Assembly (NCBI RefSeq): GCF_028583425.1
Contig: NC_072800.1
Span: forward strand, 11,669,001 to 11,733,000
DNA length: 64,000 nt
From: Eublepharis macularius
Lineage: Eukaryota > Chordata > Lepidosauria > Squamata > Eublepharidae
Reading direction: 5' to 3'
Of this stretch, positions 1-11,638 are shown piece after piece; the first letter of the stretch is position 1, and every line of letters begins with the position of its first letter. Made by a program: the position numbers and the translations under genes. The notes beneath the pieces are model-generated. The model was not told the DNA's origin and made no database searches. It saw nothing but the letters and a program-made list of their open reading frames with translations.

Positions 1-359
1 CCTATAAACTGGTATGTGACAGGATATTAAATTAACTTTTGTAGATGTATGTATTGTTTGGAAATAATTATATGTAAAAGGCCATCTGTACTTAAGACAG
101 TGGAACCTCAGTACACAGCATAGATGATTTTTCTGGGAACCTTCCCCATGAGGGTTAAAAGTTTTCACCAGCACAACAGGCCTCAAGTCTGCTATCATTT
201 TTCCTCATTTGTCCAAGGGATACCGGATCAAGGGTAGCGCAACCCCTCTAGAGCCAAGTCCCCAAGCAATTTGGTGAAAAGGTTTTACTCCTCCCGTGAG
301 GCACCTGCCCCTAAGATTTGTGGCAGTTGGCCTCCTTTCCTATTTGCAAGGACCACGAC

Positions 360-1020
360 TAGACATGGGCACAAACCAAAAAAAATTAACGAACCAGCGG
401 ATCATGGTTTGGTGCAGACCACAATCCCAAATTCCCAAAACGCAACGAACATCTCCCGTTGCCGAACCGTACCAGATCGTGGTTCATGGAGGCCAAAGTG
501 GCAAGCAAGAGCTCTGTCCCACTCCACTGCTCGCAGAAAGTGAAACCCAGCCTGGGAGACCATGGCTATTTATAAGCATGGGTCCCATTCAGCAACACAG
601 GAGGTCTGTGTTTGGCCATCAGAGCTGCCTATCAGGGTTTGCAGGGATGAGATTGGAGTGCCCATGGCTACAGAACACCCCCTTCCCCCTCCCTCCCCTG
701 GGTGTCTTCTCCCAACTTATAACTGCTTTGCAGCTCCGTGGTTGGAAGGAAGCCCTGCTGATCAAGGAAAGCTGGGCTTCCATTTGGGTTTCCAGGGCGA
801 CAGAAGGAGGGCAGACAGAGCTCAGGCATTCCCCTGGCTCCGTTGCCAGGGGAATAGATTGCTGGCGCCTGAGTGTCTGGCTTCCCGAACGCCCCGAACC
901 AGGCCTCTCCCGACCGCTGGTTCGTTGGCCGTGGCCGATCACGATCCGCCGGGTCAAGATCGCGCGATCGCCATTTTTGTGGGGTTTTGAGATTCGTAAT
1001 GCAGTTCGTGCCCATCTCTA
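360..1020. mobile_element. Non-autonomous hAT-like element in a RECK intron
   Basis: The left end (TAGACATGGGCACAAAC) and the inverted right end (TAGAGATGGGCACGAAC) form terminal inverted repeats of about 17 bp. The flanking 8-mers ACCACGAC (352-359) and GCCGCGAC (1021-1028) agree at 6 of 8 positions, and both differences are transitions, as in an aged 8-bp hAT duplication. The interior is GC- and CpG-rich. Its overlapping open frames on both strands resemble no transposase, so it is probably non-autonomous. Confidence 0.6.
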
Positions 1021-1280
1021 GCCGCGACTTCCTCTCTAAGGTCCTAGATAGGAACAAGCAGTTAGGTGAAGATTTTAACAAACTGCAGAGCTGCAGAATT
1101 TGTGGCAGATCACTTTAGTACTTGGCCAGAACTATTAAAGTGGGAGTGATAGTATGCAGCAGTCTCTGATCAGCATGACAAAGAGTGTGTTGATGCTATC
1201 GTGATGCTGACAGCCCCTAACCAAATCAGAAAGGACCGATTTCCCTCCTCTCTCTCTCTTACTCTCTGTCTTTTGTGTAG

Positions 1281-1354
1281 GAGCTTGCTGTCCTTTGTGT
1301 GCTGGAATGCTGAGGGTCCTGTATGATAAAGAAAAGCTGGATACGTTTGCTCGG
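1281..1354 (+). CDS. RECK: RECK, coding exon (third from the end)
   Basis: This 74-bp exon lies between an acceptor (TTTTGTGTAG at 1271-1280) and a GTAAGG donor at 1355. It completes one codon and then reads ACCPLCAGMLRVLYDKEKLD followed by TFAR. I recognise this as the cysteine-containing segment near the C-terminus of RECK, a GPI-anchored glycoprotein with Kazal motifs that restrains matrix metalloproteinases and acts in Wnt7 signalling. It ends in phase 0, which matches the next exon at 1840. Earlier RECK exons are expected left of the window. Confidence 0.85.
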
Positions 1355-1839
1355 GTAAGGCACTCAAGTTTCATCGGAAAGATGTTAAGACTGAAATCCA
1401 TTCCAATCATTGTGTGTGTGCAGATGTTAAGTGGAACAGTGCCGTAGTGTATGTATGAATACAGGCAGCTCTTTGCAGGATGATGATGACTGACACAAAA
1501 TTGTGTGCGCACACTGTCCGAGCTCTCCGACTGCCGCTGGTGTCTGCTGCTCAGGGTGAAGGTAGTCACTGTTCTCCAAGTGGTGACTTACTGGTGCTGT
1601 GCCTACAGCCCCTGGATATGCCAGTAGTCTGCCTAATGGCAAGGAGAATTTTACCCCGACCCTCCCTGCATCCTCAGTATTTTGATCAAGTTCAGAGGGG
1701 TCAGAAAGCTGTGCTCAGACTCTTGAGAAAGCTCTCTTTGTCGATTTAAAAAACGGAGCATTTTTTAGCTTGAGATTAAGTCTTCACCACTGCAATGTAA
1801 AATGTCAGGTATGTTACAGAGACTTTAAACTTCTTACAG

Positions 1840-1995
1840 ATTACCAACAAAAGACCAATCACGGTGCTTGAAATACTTCAAAAGATCCGCCTCCATGTGT
1901 CGGTGCCACAGTGTGACGTATTTGGATACCTCAGCATAGAATCCGAAATCGTGATTCTTATCGTACCTGTGGATCAGAACCCCAGGCCCCTTCAG
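1840..1995 (+). CDS. RECK: RECK, coding exon (penultimate)
   Basis: This 156-bp exon (52 codons, phase 0 on both sides) starts after TTCTTACAG and ends before GTATAA. It begins ITNKRPITVLEILQKIRLHV and contains SVPQCDVFGYLSIESEIVIL. These are close to the human RECK C-terminal region as I remember it. A minus-strand open frame over the same bases (2082-1834) is a shadow. Only single-residue replacements are apparent and there is no frameshift, so the gene appears intact here. Confidence 0.9.
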
Positions 1996-3055
1996 GTATA
2001 ACCTGTTGTGCCGTTCTTTGTATGTCGTTTTATTTACACTTAGGCATAAATATCTTCTACATCCCACTGAAAGAATGGACAAAGTTGCAAATATGAGTTA
2101 TGTTCTTGGGCACTTTAGCTGGCTCAGACTGTGACAAAATATATTGAGAAAAATAAAAATATTTAATCTTCCTTTAGAAGAGAGGCAGACGGGGGCATTC
2201 TCAAACCTCCTGGAGAGGTCCGTAGGTGACGGGGCAAAACTCTTGCCTAACCTTCCGGGGGGGGAGGGGTGTCTCTGCTCTGGCAGACTGATCCGGAAAG
2301 AGCAACAGATACCCTTCATCTACAAAATGATTGCAAGAACAATGCCCAGAAATGGAAAGAAATCAATAGGGAGAAGAAGGGCAAAAAGGACAGGTCTGGA
2401 GGGCATCCTTAGGGCTCACTGCACAGTGGGACAGAAGCCTTAAGAGGAGTCCGTCTCCCACAAATACAAGACGCAGGGAGATGGTCTTCTGTGAGCCCAG
2501 CTGAACAGGAATTCAGAGTATGAAATTTCCTTTTCTCTCCTGGCTCCTGTGAGGCCTTCTCAGATCTTTGGGTTACAAAAAAAAAGAAGGCACTCTCCCA
2601 CTGTGGGCACCCTTCAGATGAAGAATCTTATAGCACCAGTATCTTCTGACGTCCTCTAAAGATGGGGAGGATCTTAGAGGGGGAATCGTGCCACATCACC
2701 AGTCTGTGTATCTCCCCCAAACCTGCACAGGTAGCCACACTCTTAATGGAATAAAGTGTGATCCCTGTTCACACTTGGACCCGACAGGCAGCACTTGCCT
2801 CACTCAGTGTCACTAGCCGAGAGCATTACATACCCCGGCAGCGTTGGTTAGACACACCTGGCCTTGGGGACCAGGGAAGCCCAATTCCCTTGGAGGAGTT
2901 TGTGTAAGAGTTTTGATCCTGTCTCATGTATGTTGTCAAATATTGCAGAATGCTCTCCAGGATCCAGGGGAGAGGAGTGGTATGGAAAACAAAGCTATAA
3001 TGTAAACGTTTTTACAGTATGAAAGTATTGTGAATGTTGGTGCTTTTTCCCCTAG

Positions 3056-3271
3056 ATTGAAGCTTGCAATAAAGAAGCTGAGAAGATACAATCACTGATC
3101 AACTCTGACAGCCCTGCTTTAGCATCCCATGTGCCACTCTCAGCACTTAGAACAGCCCAGGTGAAGGTTTCGGACAGGAAACCGTCCTCTTGTGGTCAAG
3201 TCATGCCAACAGCACGTGTACTTTTCTGGGGCCTAATACTCGCTTTTTTAGCCACAGCATGTAATACATAA
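3056..3271 (+). CDS. RECK: RECK, terminal coding exon with GPI-anchor signal
   Basis: The exon follows the acceptor TTTTTCCCCTAG (ending 3055) and runs 71 codons to a TAA at 3269-3271. It opens IEACNKEAEKIQSLINSDSP, which is strongly RECK-like. It then becomes variable and ends in a hydrophobic stretch (VLFWGLILAFLATA) about 20 residues from the C-terminus. That is the expected signal for GPI-anchor attachment, replaced during maturation. The variable linker before it (VKVSDRKPSSCGQVMPTAR) differs from mammalian RECK, as is normal for GPI signals. Confidence 0.92.
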   Translation: MEACNKEAEKIQSLINSDSPALASHVPLSALRTAQVKVSDRKPSSCGQVMPTARVLFWGLILAFLATACNT

Positions 3272-5090
3272 TGGAACTGAAAAGGGTCATTGTTTGAATG
3301 AGTTTTTAAATGTGTTTGTTTTTGCGAAGGACATTCAGAACCGCTGGTGTATTAATAATGCAAGATACCTTTATGTCTGAAAATGGACTGCAGAGCCGCT
3401 AATGCCAGCGACAGGAAGAATCTAGATTGCATTTTTGGCTATTGTACTTTGGGCATAATCTAAATTGAGGCTGGGTGTGAGGAGAGAATCCTGTGCAGTG
3501 TACTCTGGCAACAGCTTTTTTCCAGAGAGTTGAAGACTATGCAGTGGTCAACCTCAGGGGTTGTGCACACACCAGCTTTGGTCACATGGGTTGTGCTGGT
3601 TTCTGTACTGCTTCAGAAACCAGCAAAACTTGCCTGGTCAAAAGGTGTGTGTCCATAAGAGCTAACTATGGCTTTAGCATACAGCCTTCGCATTTCTGAA
3701 AAAAGACTCCCATCTCTAGGTTTAGGCTGCAGCCAGGCACATAATAGCCAGTGGGATTTAAGCTGCCTAATTATGTACAAGACTGCAGCCCAGTGCTGTG
3801 CCTCATTATTCGGAAGCAGGTCCCACTGAGTTCAGCAGTGCTTTCTTCCAAGTACACACAGGCTTGCAAACGTGATCATTCCCCCTTATTCTTGCATACT
3901 TCAAAAAGTATATAATTTCTAAGCCACTAGGCCCAAGTTGATCCAAAGGTAGTCCTAGCGGTTCATGGGGAAAATTATGTATGGGGACCTCAAGCAGCGT
4001 ATGAGATCAGGTATTCCGACCTGTATGTGCACCGTCATTTGCCATATGCAGGATGACTGGAAATTGAGGTTGCTACCATAGTGCACTCCTGCCAGCACGT
4101 GGAGCCACGCTTTCACCATACCAAATCTTTACTATGCAGGCAAAGTGACAGCTGTATCCCTGAAAGGGGAAATCACTGTGCAAAGTGTTTCATTAGTAGC
4201 TACTTATTGTATAAAACTATTGAAAAGTATTATTTTTATATTACTTAAGAGGTATTCAGAATGATACATGTACCCTATTTTTAAACACTAATTTCCGAAG
4301 GAAACAAATTGCTGCTACTTGACTAATTTACCAAAAAATCGAGTAACTAACTTTTAAATGTAAATACATTATATATTTTATTATGAAGAAAATAGCCATG
4401 GGCTAAGTTCTGCCAAGCATGGCATGTTGGAGTATCATTCCACGTGCACAGAAGGATTTGCAGAGCATTGCCCCCAGTTGCCAATCAAGTGTTAAGCTAG
4501 TACGTTTCTTGCAGTGCACGGATCAGTGATGCAGACACAGCACATTGCTGGCTTCTATTTAGAAACAAAGTTATGAAGAATTTTAAGCTATTTATACATC
4601 ATTCTAAATAATGCAGTATTTGCATATTTCTAAATAAATTTAGTGTTTTAATGTGTAAATGTTTATACAAAACATCTATTTTAATTCTTAGGGCGCGTTC
4701 CAACAAGGGAGCCTGCTGCACACGGTCCCTGTTGAGGTGAATGGGAGCAGCATATGCCCTGAGCAACTCCCGTTCACTCCAGTGAGGCTCACGCAGGCGA
4801 TGTTCCCGTCGGGTGCAGCCTGTATACTGTTTTGTGTGCCTCTGAATTTTATCTATATGAAGTATTTTGTATCAGTATTATGATAGCCAACTTTTGAAGT
4901 CTATACATATAGTATGTTCTTTGCCAAATTGCTGAACTTCAAAAGGAGGCATTGAAAAATAATTTTCAACGTTCTTGTTTGTCATTGTGATATGTTTGTA
5001 GCAGGTGTTTTGTTCAGTTTTATAAAATGAAAAAAACTTTGCAATGCAATATGAAAGCTTTTATTTTAATAAAAAGATGTTTTTATTTTC
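3272..5090 (+). other. RECK: RECK 3' untranslated region with poly(A) signals
   Basis: No further coding is seen after the RECK stop. AATAAA occurs at 4633-4638 and again at 5069-5074, the second followed by a T/G-rich stretch, so the main 3' end is probably near 5090. The stretch is AT-rich and includes old repeat-like pieces near 3715-3900 and 4690-4830. The final 3' end faces that of the minus-strand gene ending around 5.1-5.6 kb. Confidence 0.6.
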
Positions 5091-6068
5091 TCACGTGTCC
5101 TTAAAATGTATTTTGTAAAATCTGATGTATAAAATGACATACTTCATATTAACAAAAACTTCCATTTTAGACCTTTATGACAACCAGCACCATCTTTTTT
5201 TGCTTTCATATCAACCATGTAGTCTGCAGTTGCCACTTTCGGTCATTCAGTTTTAATGGGGAATCCAGAAATCTTTGGCAACTCACTGCTTTCCAGGGTT
5301 TCCCCTGTTGTCCTGCCATTTTTCAGACCTGACTTGTGGCAATTTTAAACCACTTACATGCAATTGCAGTGCTGTTCAGTATGAATAGTCAGAGTGCTGT
5401 TGGGATTTCCACGTGCTGCTATCCCTTTAAATTTTCCTCTTTTCCTTCTTCCAGTATAATTAAATGGTCCCTCCTGTGCACAAGGAAGGCATTCCTTTAT
5501 CAGTTCTTGGGGCAGAGAATTTAAGTAATTGGCAACTTCATAGCCAAAGCCCTTGGTCATTTAATTGCATTATTCCAACAGTAAAAAGCTATTTTAATTT
5601 TTTTAAACACACTGACTGTTTTATTATTGATCATGATCCCTGCAACAGACTGAGAGAACAGGAAGTAATTAATTAGGCTGGCGAAGAGGACAGTTTAAAG
5701 TCTTAGAAGCCCCAACAGGGCTTCTGAGTAGCCACACTGAACAACACCCACACTCTGCTGCAACTGCATTTTACTTTTCAGTCTCAGAATGTTCTCAGAA
5801 CCATCTTATCACAAAGGTCAGATGAATTTCAGTTGCTGAGGCCCAAGGATGTGGACAGGTTGTACACCCCCTCCACACACACACACACCTGTGCTCAACC
5901 TTTGCCCATCATGGCTTTCTGTGTCTAGCTGGAGAGAACTTCCTGGCTGAGTTCTGCATGGAGACAGTGCTTGATTGAGGGCGCAGGTAGTGCCAATCAC
6001 GTTGAGGGAAATGGTCGTGAAACCCACCCTATGACCTTCAGGTTTTAAATAATTATCGGCCAGCTGAC

Positions 6069-6489
6069 CTAACTCTCAGTGGGTTCAGACCGTTTCTCCT
6101 TCATTAAGTTAACAAGTTTCTGCTGGTTGGGTGGCAGGTCCTTTGGTGTAAATTCTTTATCCAAAGCAGGTGGTGGTGACGGGTCTTCAAAGGTGGTTTC
6201 TAATTCACTTGGTCCTGTTAGATCAGGAGAGGGACTGGCGCTAGATGTGAGAGGTTCTGCCCCTTCATCGTCGCTTAACAATCCTCTGGATTCTTCTTCT
6301 AGGAAGTCAACTTTGTATTTGGATTGATTTTTTTGCTGCACTTGGATGGGACTCAGTTTATTTCTTTGCTCCTGGATGTCTGCATCGCTTGCTATGTTCG
6401 CAAATGTCTGCAGCCGCTTCTTCAGTCCAGATTCTGCTTCTTTGATGTACTGGGCTGCTACTGTTTTTTTGCAGCATTTAGTTATGACC
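6069..6489 (-). CDS. Terminal coding exon of an unidentified gene (cytoplasmic-tail-like)
   Basis: A strong polypyrimidine acceptor (TTTTTTTCTGCGATTCTCTTCCAG, read on the minus strand, as positions just above 6489) precedes one base plus 139 codons ending in TAG at 6069. The product starts ITKCCKKTVAAQYIKEAESG. It continues with a charged helical stretch, then an acidic Ser/Pro/Glu-rich tail ending in ...SEPTES. This resembles the cytoplasmic tail of a type I membrane protein, with basic and cysteine residues next to where a membrane span would end. I do not recognise the family. Possible minus-strand AATAAA signals lie at 5619-5624 and near 5085, so it is tail-to-tail with RECK. It could be the last exon of the ZPBP-like gene at 22.7-61.5 kb. 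It needs an incoming phase 2, whereas the exon at 22661 leaves phase 1, so at least one more exon would have to lie between. Confidence 0.6.
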
Positions 6490-7339
6490 CTGGAAGAGAA
6501 TCGCAGAAAAAAATCAGAGCCAGTATTACAGATTGACAGCCTCAATGCCCACAGCTTAGCATATGCATAGGGGACTTGCTTCCCAGTAAAGGGAATTGGG
6601 ATTTGACTGCGACATAAGGCTACCCCACTGCAAAATGAATCTATGAATTTAAAAAACATTGCTGGTTTATGGAAATGAACAAGTAGAAACACCAGTAGCG
6701 CAGAAAGGTAAGTAGTACACCATCTAAACACTACCTTGCTATTATTGTACTGCCTATTCAGGGATGCTCGTGAATTTAAAATGAAGCAGGATGCTTATGG
6801 AACTCCCATTGAAATGAACGGTCTTCCTGCCAGAGCCCAACGAAGATCCTTCTACTAAGGAAAATAATGTTCAGACCAGTCAGATATTCTGCATTTATTT
6901 TCAGTGATTTACTGATCATGGTACACAGCAGTGTGCTGCATACTCTCCCCACGTGTTCCAGCTGAGCACTCTGGAGTGGAGAGAGAACAGGGGGACCTGG
7001 GTTCAAGCCTCCCTCCTCTCAACACACTTCTCAGTGGGTTGCTCATTTTTTAACTTCAGCGTTTCGCACAGGTGAACCACGTTCAACCAGAAGATCTGCA
7101 TGTGGATGCAAGCCTGCTTCCACATGTACATCACTCTTATCTTAGGCCAGACAATAAGTATGAATAATAAGTTCGTCCTCTTTGTATCTCCCCAAGGAGC
7201 GCAGCATGGAGTTCAGGAAGTATTTTTTTGGGGTGAGGTTGGTAGGCTTTGCTGCCCAAGTCCAAGTCCAAATGAGTTACGCTTAAGTTTCCACAATGGG
7301 GCAAGCAGCAGATTCTGGAGCTGTTTCAAGGCAGGAAAT
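6490..7339. other. Non-coding stretch, no gene seen
   Basis: Only short random open frames are present. A minus-strand hydrophobic run near 6650-6710 is in frame with the exon at 6489, but it has no convincing splice sites and was not annotated as an exon. Confidence 0.4.
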
Positions 7340-7495
7340 GGTGCCCCCCGGTGCCCCATGGTCTCAATATGAATTGGGTCACACATACCCAGGCCAGCGT
7401 TCTTTAGGATCTCTGGTAGAAATCTTCCACATTGCCTTAGGCCCCTCCCACATGCAAAGCAGATGCTCTGCCACTGAGCCACAGCCCCTGCCCTG
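7340..7495 (-). mobile_element. tRNA-derived SINE
   Basis: Read on the minus strand from about 7490, the sequence GGGGCTGTGGCTCAGTGGC followed by AGAGCATCTGCTTTGCATG is a tRNA-like A-box region. It continues into a degenerate body down to about 7340. It is recognised as a common reptilian tRNA-type SINE or MIR-like repeat. It is not a functional tRNA, because the cloverleaf is not maintained. Confidence 0.6.
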
Positions 7496-8269
7496 TCTAG
7501 GGCAAGAAGTTTATGTAATAGAAGAGGGAACTGGGTGAGACTTTTCATAGCCAATTCCAGGCATGGAAGCTATTTGCTGCATTCATGCATAAAGCTTCAC
7601 TCTATGGAACTTGCTACGGAAGCCACCGTCCTGTTCTACCTGAGAGTTCAGTAATTTTCTAGGCTGACTTCAGCCTCTAGCAGTGAAGGGAAACACATAA
7701 ATGATATTGGATAAACGGGATTTATCTATATCTATTCCAAGGTATATTGTTAGAGATTCTTACGCCCAAATTGTCACTAGAAGAAGACTGGTTGCTGTGG
7801 ATATTGAAAAAACAGCCCACATTGGCAGAATTCCTGAAAAACATGAAAGAGATGGTTGTTCAGCATGCCTTCTCTCTCATACTCTTGCTCACACACACAT
7901 ACATGCATCCACACTGTATTCTTTCTTGGAGCATCACACAAAAAATTCTTCAAGCAAACTTCTAATTTCAATGCGAGTTTACCAAGTGGAACTAACTAAC
8001 TAGTTAGAAGATACGTAAATTTACATTTGATTTTCATTTTTCATATCAGCTTAAAATGGTTTTTCCTTTTAAAAAGTGACCTACTCAAGATGTTAAATTA
8101 TGTGTGCAGTACCAAATGCTATACTTTCACAAGTAAGTCACAAAAACGTGGACCTTCTAAAACTTTGATAATAGTACCACATGGCTGTACCTGTTTATAC
8201 CAAGGCAATTATAAAACTTTTAAACAGACCTCTTCATTACTTTTTCTGCCTTCCTAATCTTGCAATTGT

Positions 8270-8480
8270 TAGTTATTGACTGCATTTATATCCTCTTTGC
8301 CATGGGGACCCAGAGGGGCTTCCAACATTCACCCTTCTCCATTTTATCCTCACAACAACCTTGTGCAGTAGGTTAGGCTGAAAGTCTGTGCCTGGCCCAA
8401 GGTCACCCAGCAAGTGAGAATCTGAACCTGGGTCTCGCAGATCCTAGACTGCCTCTCTAACCACTGTGGCTGTCATTTCT
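8270..8480 (+). mobile_element. L2-type LINE 3' end
   Basis: The segment has the familiar order found in L2/MIR tails: TCCTCACAACAACC, a GTAGGTTAGGCTGA block, GGCCCAAGGTCACCCAGCAAG, then GAACCTGGGTCTC and a 'TCTCTAACCACTGTGGCTG' end. It is 5'-truncated and non-coding. Confidence 0.6.
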
Positions 8481-8894
8481 CCGTGTGTGTTGGCCTTCCT
8501 CTTTCCCCCTCTACCCAGAGTCTGAGACCTGCTTTTCTCAGCCGGTCACAGAGCCCTCAAAAACGCAGTTTTGGGGCAATCGCCATAATGAAGGCTAAAT
8601 GCTAGCAGAGAAGTGGTAGAATCAGTCAACATCCCATTATACGCACTGGAAAATGGAGTCTGAGAGAGAAACCACCCCCCTCTCCTGCCTAGTCCTCAAT
8701 CATTAATTGGGGGGGGGGGGCTTTCAGTAATTAATTCAAGTATGTTTAGTACAAAAGATCTTGTCACCATATAACTCAAGCCTTAGAACTAACTCATGTG
8801 CTAAAAGGTTCCCTCCTCATGTGATACTTTAGCAGTCAGTTTTGAGCTACTTCTGCCATCTCCAGGGCCGTTTCCACACGGCTTACCTTTGCTC

Positions 8895-9072
8895 AGAACG
8901 ACTCAAAGGTGGAACCAGCTGCCTAGGGTGGTGGTGAGCTCCCCTTCACTGGCAGTTTTCAAGAAGAGGCTGGATGAATATTTGTCAGGGATGCTTTAGG
9001 CTCATCCTGCATTGGGCAGGGGGTTGGACTAGAAAGTCTGTATGGCCCCTTACAACTCTGTGATTCTGTGAT
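8895..9072 (+). mobile_element. CR1 LINE 3' end fragment
   Basis: It contains the conserved CR1 terminal region (AGGCTGGATGAATATTTGTC, then GGTTGGACTAGAAAGTCTGT) ending in the ATTCTGTGATCC-type terminal repeat. It is 5'-truncated, as is usual for CR1. A short piece of another repeat (GGGCCGTTTCCACACGGCTT) abuts its left end at about 8868. Confidence 0.75.
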
Positions 9073-9099
9073 CCCTATTCAAAACAATGGGTTTAAACT

Positions 9100-9328
9100 A
9101 TAGGAGAGAAGGTACTGACTGTACATTAGGAAAAACGTCTTCACATTGAGAGTAATTCAGGAGTGGAATCGGCTACCTAGGCATGTGGTGGGTTTCCCCT
9201 CATCGGCAGTCTTCAAGGAGTGGCTGGACGAATACTTGTTGGGGATGCTTCAGGCTGTTCCTGCACTGAACAGGGGGTTGGACTAGATGGTCTGTAAGGC
9301 CCCTTCCAACTCTGATGATTCTATGACC
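9100..9328 (+). mobile_element. Second CR1 LINE 3' end fragment
   Basis: This is a second, slightly longer CR1 3' end in the same orientation. It contains the GTGGCTGGACGAATACTTG and GTTGGACTAGATGGTCTGTA motifs and ends TGATTCTATGA. It lies next to the copy at 8895-9072 but differs from it at many positions, so it is an independent old insertion rather than a recent tandem duplication. Confidence 0.75.
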
Positions 9329-10568
9329 TCACCTAATTGGCATCGCGTGTTTTCTCCTGGGTAAGCCTAGCATTCGGACCATATCATTATGCCTTCAGCC
9401 ACTTGCAGAAACTGTTGCATTAGTACCTCTGTTAACCTAAGATCCATGCTATACATAGATGAGTATCCATTCCATTTCCTGCCTTAGACTATTCACCTGC
9501 GTAAACCCGTCTGAACTGTCTTCCAGTGTCTCTCACACTCCTTCCAACGCTGGAGCGATTCCCTCTGCTACTTTTTGTGGAATTGTTCCCAGAGCCCTGA
9601 ACCACTCATTATTTTCCCTTGACCTGTCAAGTCTAAACACCTGGTCTCTAAGTAGCCCCCTCCTCACTTTCCCAGTCTGGAAAGAGAATAATCTTTTTAT
9701 ATATGGGGAACAGGATCCTTCCCCAAGCTGAGCCTTTGGTGCCTGATTTTGCCTGCCTGGGATTACCTGTTTCTGTGAGCTGCTTAGGCCCCCCTCTGCC
9801 ATCTCAAAATACAGATGTGTGTGTTTTCCATTTATGCTGCTTTGCTGGCTAGATGTTTGGACCCTGCTTTTAACTTCCAAGGCATTCATACCTGTAGTTT
9901 TCTTGTGTTGTTTCTCACTCTGGTCTCTTGGGCCTTTTTCTTGACTCCCCTCTCCAGTGGAGTAAATTGCATATTTGGATGAGTGATTCTAGTAAGCTTC
10001 TGATACTAGAATTGAATACTTAGCATCCCATTGTTTGAAATTTGCTAATATCTTCAGTTCAAATACTTATTTTATTCATCTTATTTCTGGTTTCATTCTA
10101 TCTGGATCTCAGTGTTCCTTCCAAGCCTGTAGTGGTATCACTTAGTCATAGATCCCTTCTTGTTTGTGGATCACTGTCAAGGTTTAAGGATTTCTTTAAG
10201 CCGAACGTGGAACCTAAGCCAACAGCTCCTTTAAGCCTATAGTGAGAGGCAGCAGAAGGAAGGCAACTCCCTTATGCTCAAGTCATTGTGGTGTTACTTT
10301 GGGATTCAAAGTGGAAGGTAAGCCATATTTGCATGATAAATATTTAGCATACACTTATCTTCTAACCACACACTGTAACACCACAGAGGGTAGAGTGCAT
10401 GATCCAAATCCTCAGACAAGGGCCCTAAACATCTGAGAAGCCAATAATTTGAGAGAGGACCTCCACAACTGCGTAAGTGATGTGATTTGGAGCTGGTAAG
10501 AGGTTCACTTGCTCGAGTCGATGGCAAAAACTCAAGGAGGACTCCATAGATAAATCCAAAGAGATAGA
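9329..10568. other. Non-coding stretch, no gene seen
   Basis: A minus-strand open frame of 118 codons (9889-9533) is present. It has no recognisable domain, no splice context and no match to either host gene. It may be part of an old LTR element. Nothing else could be supported. Confidence 0.3.
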
Positions 10569-10765
10569 GCCAAACTACAAGTGATGCCTTACACAAGTTG
10601 GACACTTGTCAGCTTCCCTCAAGTTTTGATGGGAAATGTAGGCGTCCTGGTTTTACAGCTTGGCTCTCCATTACAGCTGCAAGACCAGGATGCCTACATT
10701 TCCCATCAAAACTTGAGGGAAGCTGACAAGTGTCCAACCTGTGTCAGGCGTAGCTTGGTTGATAG
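10569..10765. mobile_element. Foldback MITE with long inverted arms
   Basis: Arms of about 58 bp at 10595-10652 and 10683-10740 are near-perfect inverted copies around a loop of about 30 bp. Outside the arms, the ends carry GCCAAACTACAAGTGATGCC on the left and the inverted version (GGCGTAGCTTGGTT) on the right. The same end type is seen in the foldback at 63684-63893. There is no coding capacity. Confidence 0.7.
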
Positions 10766-11231
10766 AAAGGCAGGGAAACATGATGTGTACAGGAATGGGA
10801 AAACATGGAATAGATATGGGCACCTGATATGGGGTTAGTCGTTTGAATAGAAAAACAAATAATCCTTCTTTCCAGACTTGAAGAATGGGGAAGAGAATGC
10901 AGGTGAGCTAATCACTACACTCCCTGATTGGTGAATGGTGAAAATGAGGCTGTTCCCAAACTCTTGGGTACATCTCTTAAAATGGAAAGGATGCAGGGTG
11001 GAGGTGTCTTGGAGGTAAACACAGGGAGCAACAATTCTATGTAAGTAAGTCCCATTTTATTCAGTGGGCCTTCCTTCTAAACAAGTGTTTTTTGGGTAGC
11101 AACCTTAGTTACCTTATCAAGCTGGGCCATTTCCACACGGCTTACCTTTGCTCGGAACGACCCACAACAACGTGCAATTTGTTTAAATTAATTTTTTGTT
11201 AGCATGATTCTCTGATGTGAAGGTTGGTCCT

Positions 11232-11495
11232 CATAGAGAACCATGGAGAGTGACTAGCCAGCCTACTCTTGGGGGTTCAGGGGGTTTCTGGGGCGTGTGT
11301 GTTTGGTTCTGTTGGGCTTTCCCAGGGATGAACGTGCATTCAGAAGTGTGCCCCGGCTGTGGCATCTGTGTCTTGTGCATCAGTGCCCCTTGGAAAGAAA
11401 TTTTAAAAGTTCTTCTCATCATAGAGAACTATGAGTGACCAGCCAGCCTTCTCTGGGGGTGCTGGGTTTGGGGGGGTTTCAGTTTGGTTCTGTTG
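11232..11495. repeat. Imperfect direct duplication, about 190-bp spacing
   Basis: A block of about 85 bp starting TCATAGAGAACCATGGAGAG and ending GGTTCTGTTGGGCT at about 11318 recurs at about 11420-11491, starting TCATAGAGAACTATGAGTGA and ending in the same 14 bases. It may be part of the upstream region of the L1 that begins its ORF1 at 11639. Confidence 0.5.
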
Positions 11496-11638
11496 GGCTG
11501 TCTGGGGTGCAGATGGTAAGTGGGAGTGGAGCCGGCTCCAAGGGAGAAGGACGCTTGGAAGGAGAGCTCTGTCCCTCCCCACCCTAATTCCTCATTATAA
11601 ATCATCATAACAGAATTTTAAATCAAAAAAAAGAAACT

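Noticed and set aside
271..1118. Overlapping open frames of 90-241 codons near the left end
   Set aside because: They lie in a hAT-like repeat with inverted ends, on both strands, and encode nothing recognisable.
1834..2082. Minus-strand frame of 82 codons
   Set aside because: It is the shadow of the RECK exon at 1840-1995.
6650..6731. Transmembrane exon directly upstream of the orphan terminal exon
   Set aside because: The hydrophobic run is short, followed by polar sequence, and has no clear acceptor and donor pair.
7340..7495. tRNA gene on the minus strand
   Set aside because: Only the A-box half resembles a tRNA; the rest is SINE body.
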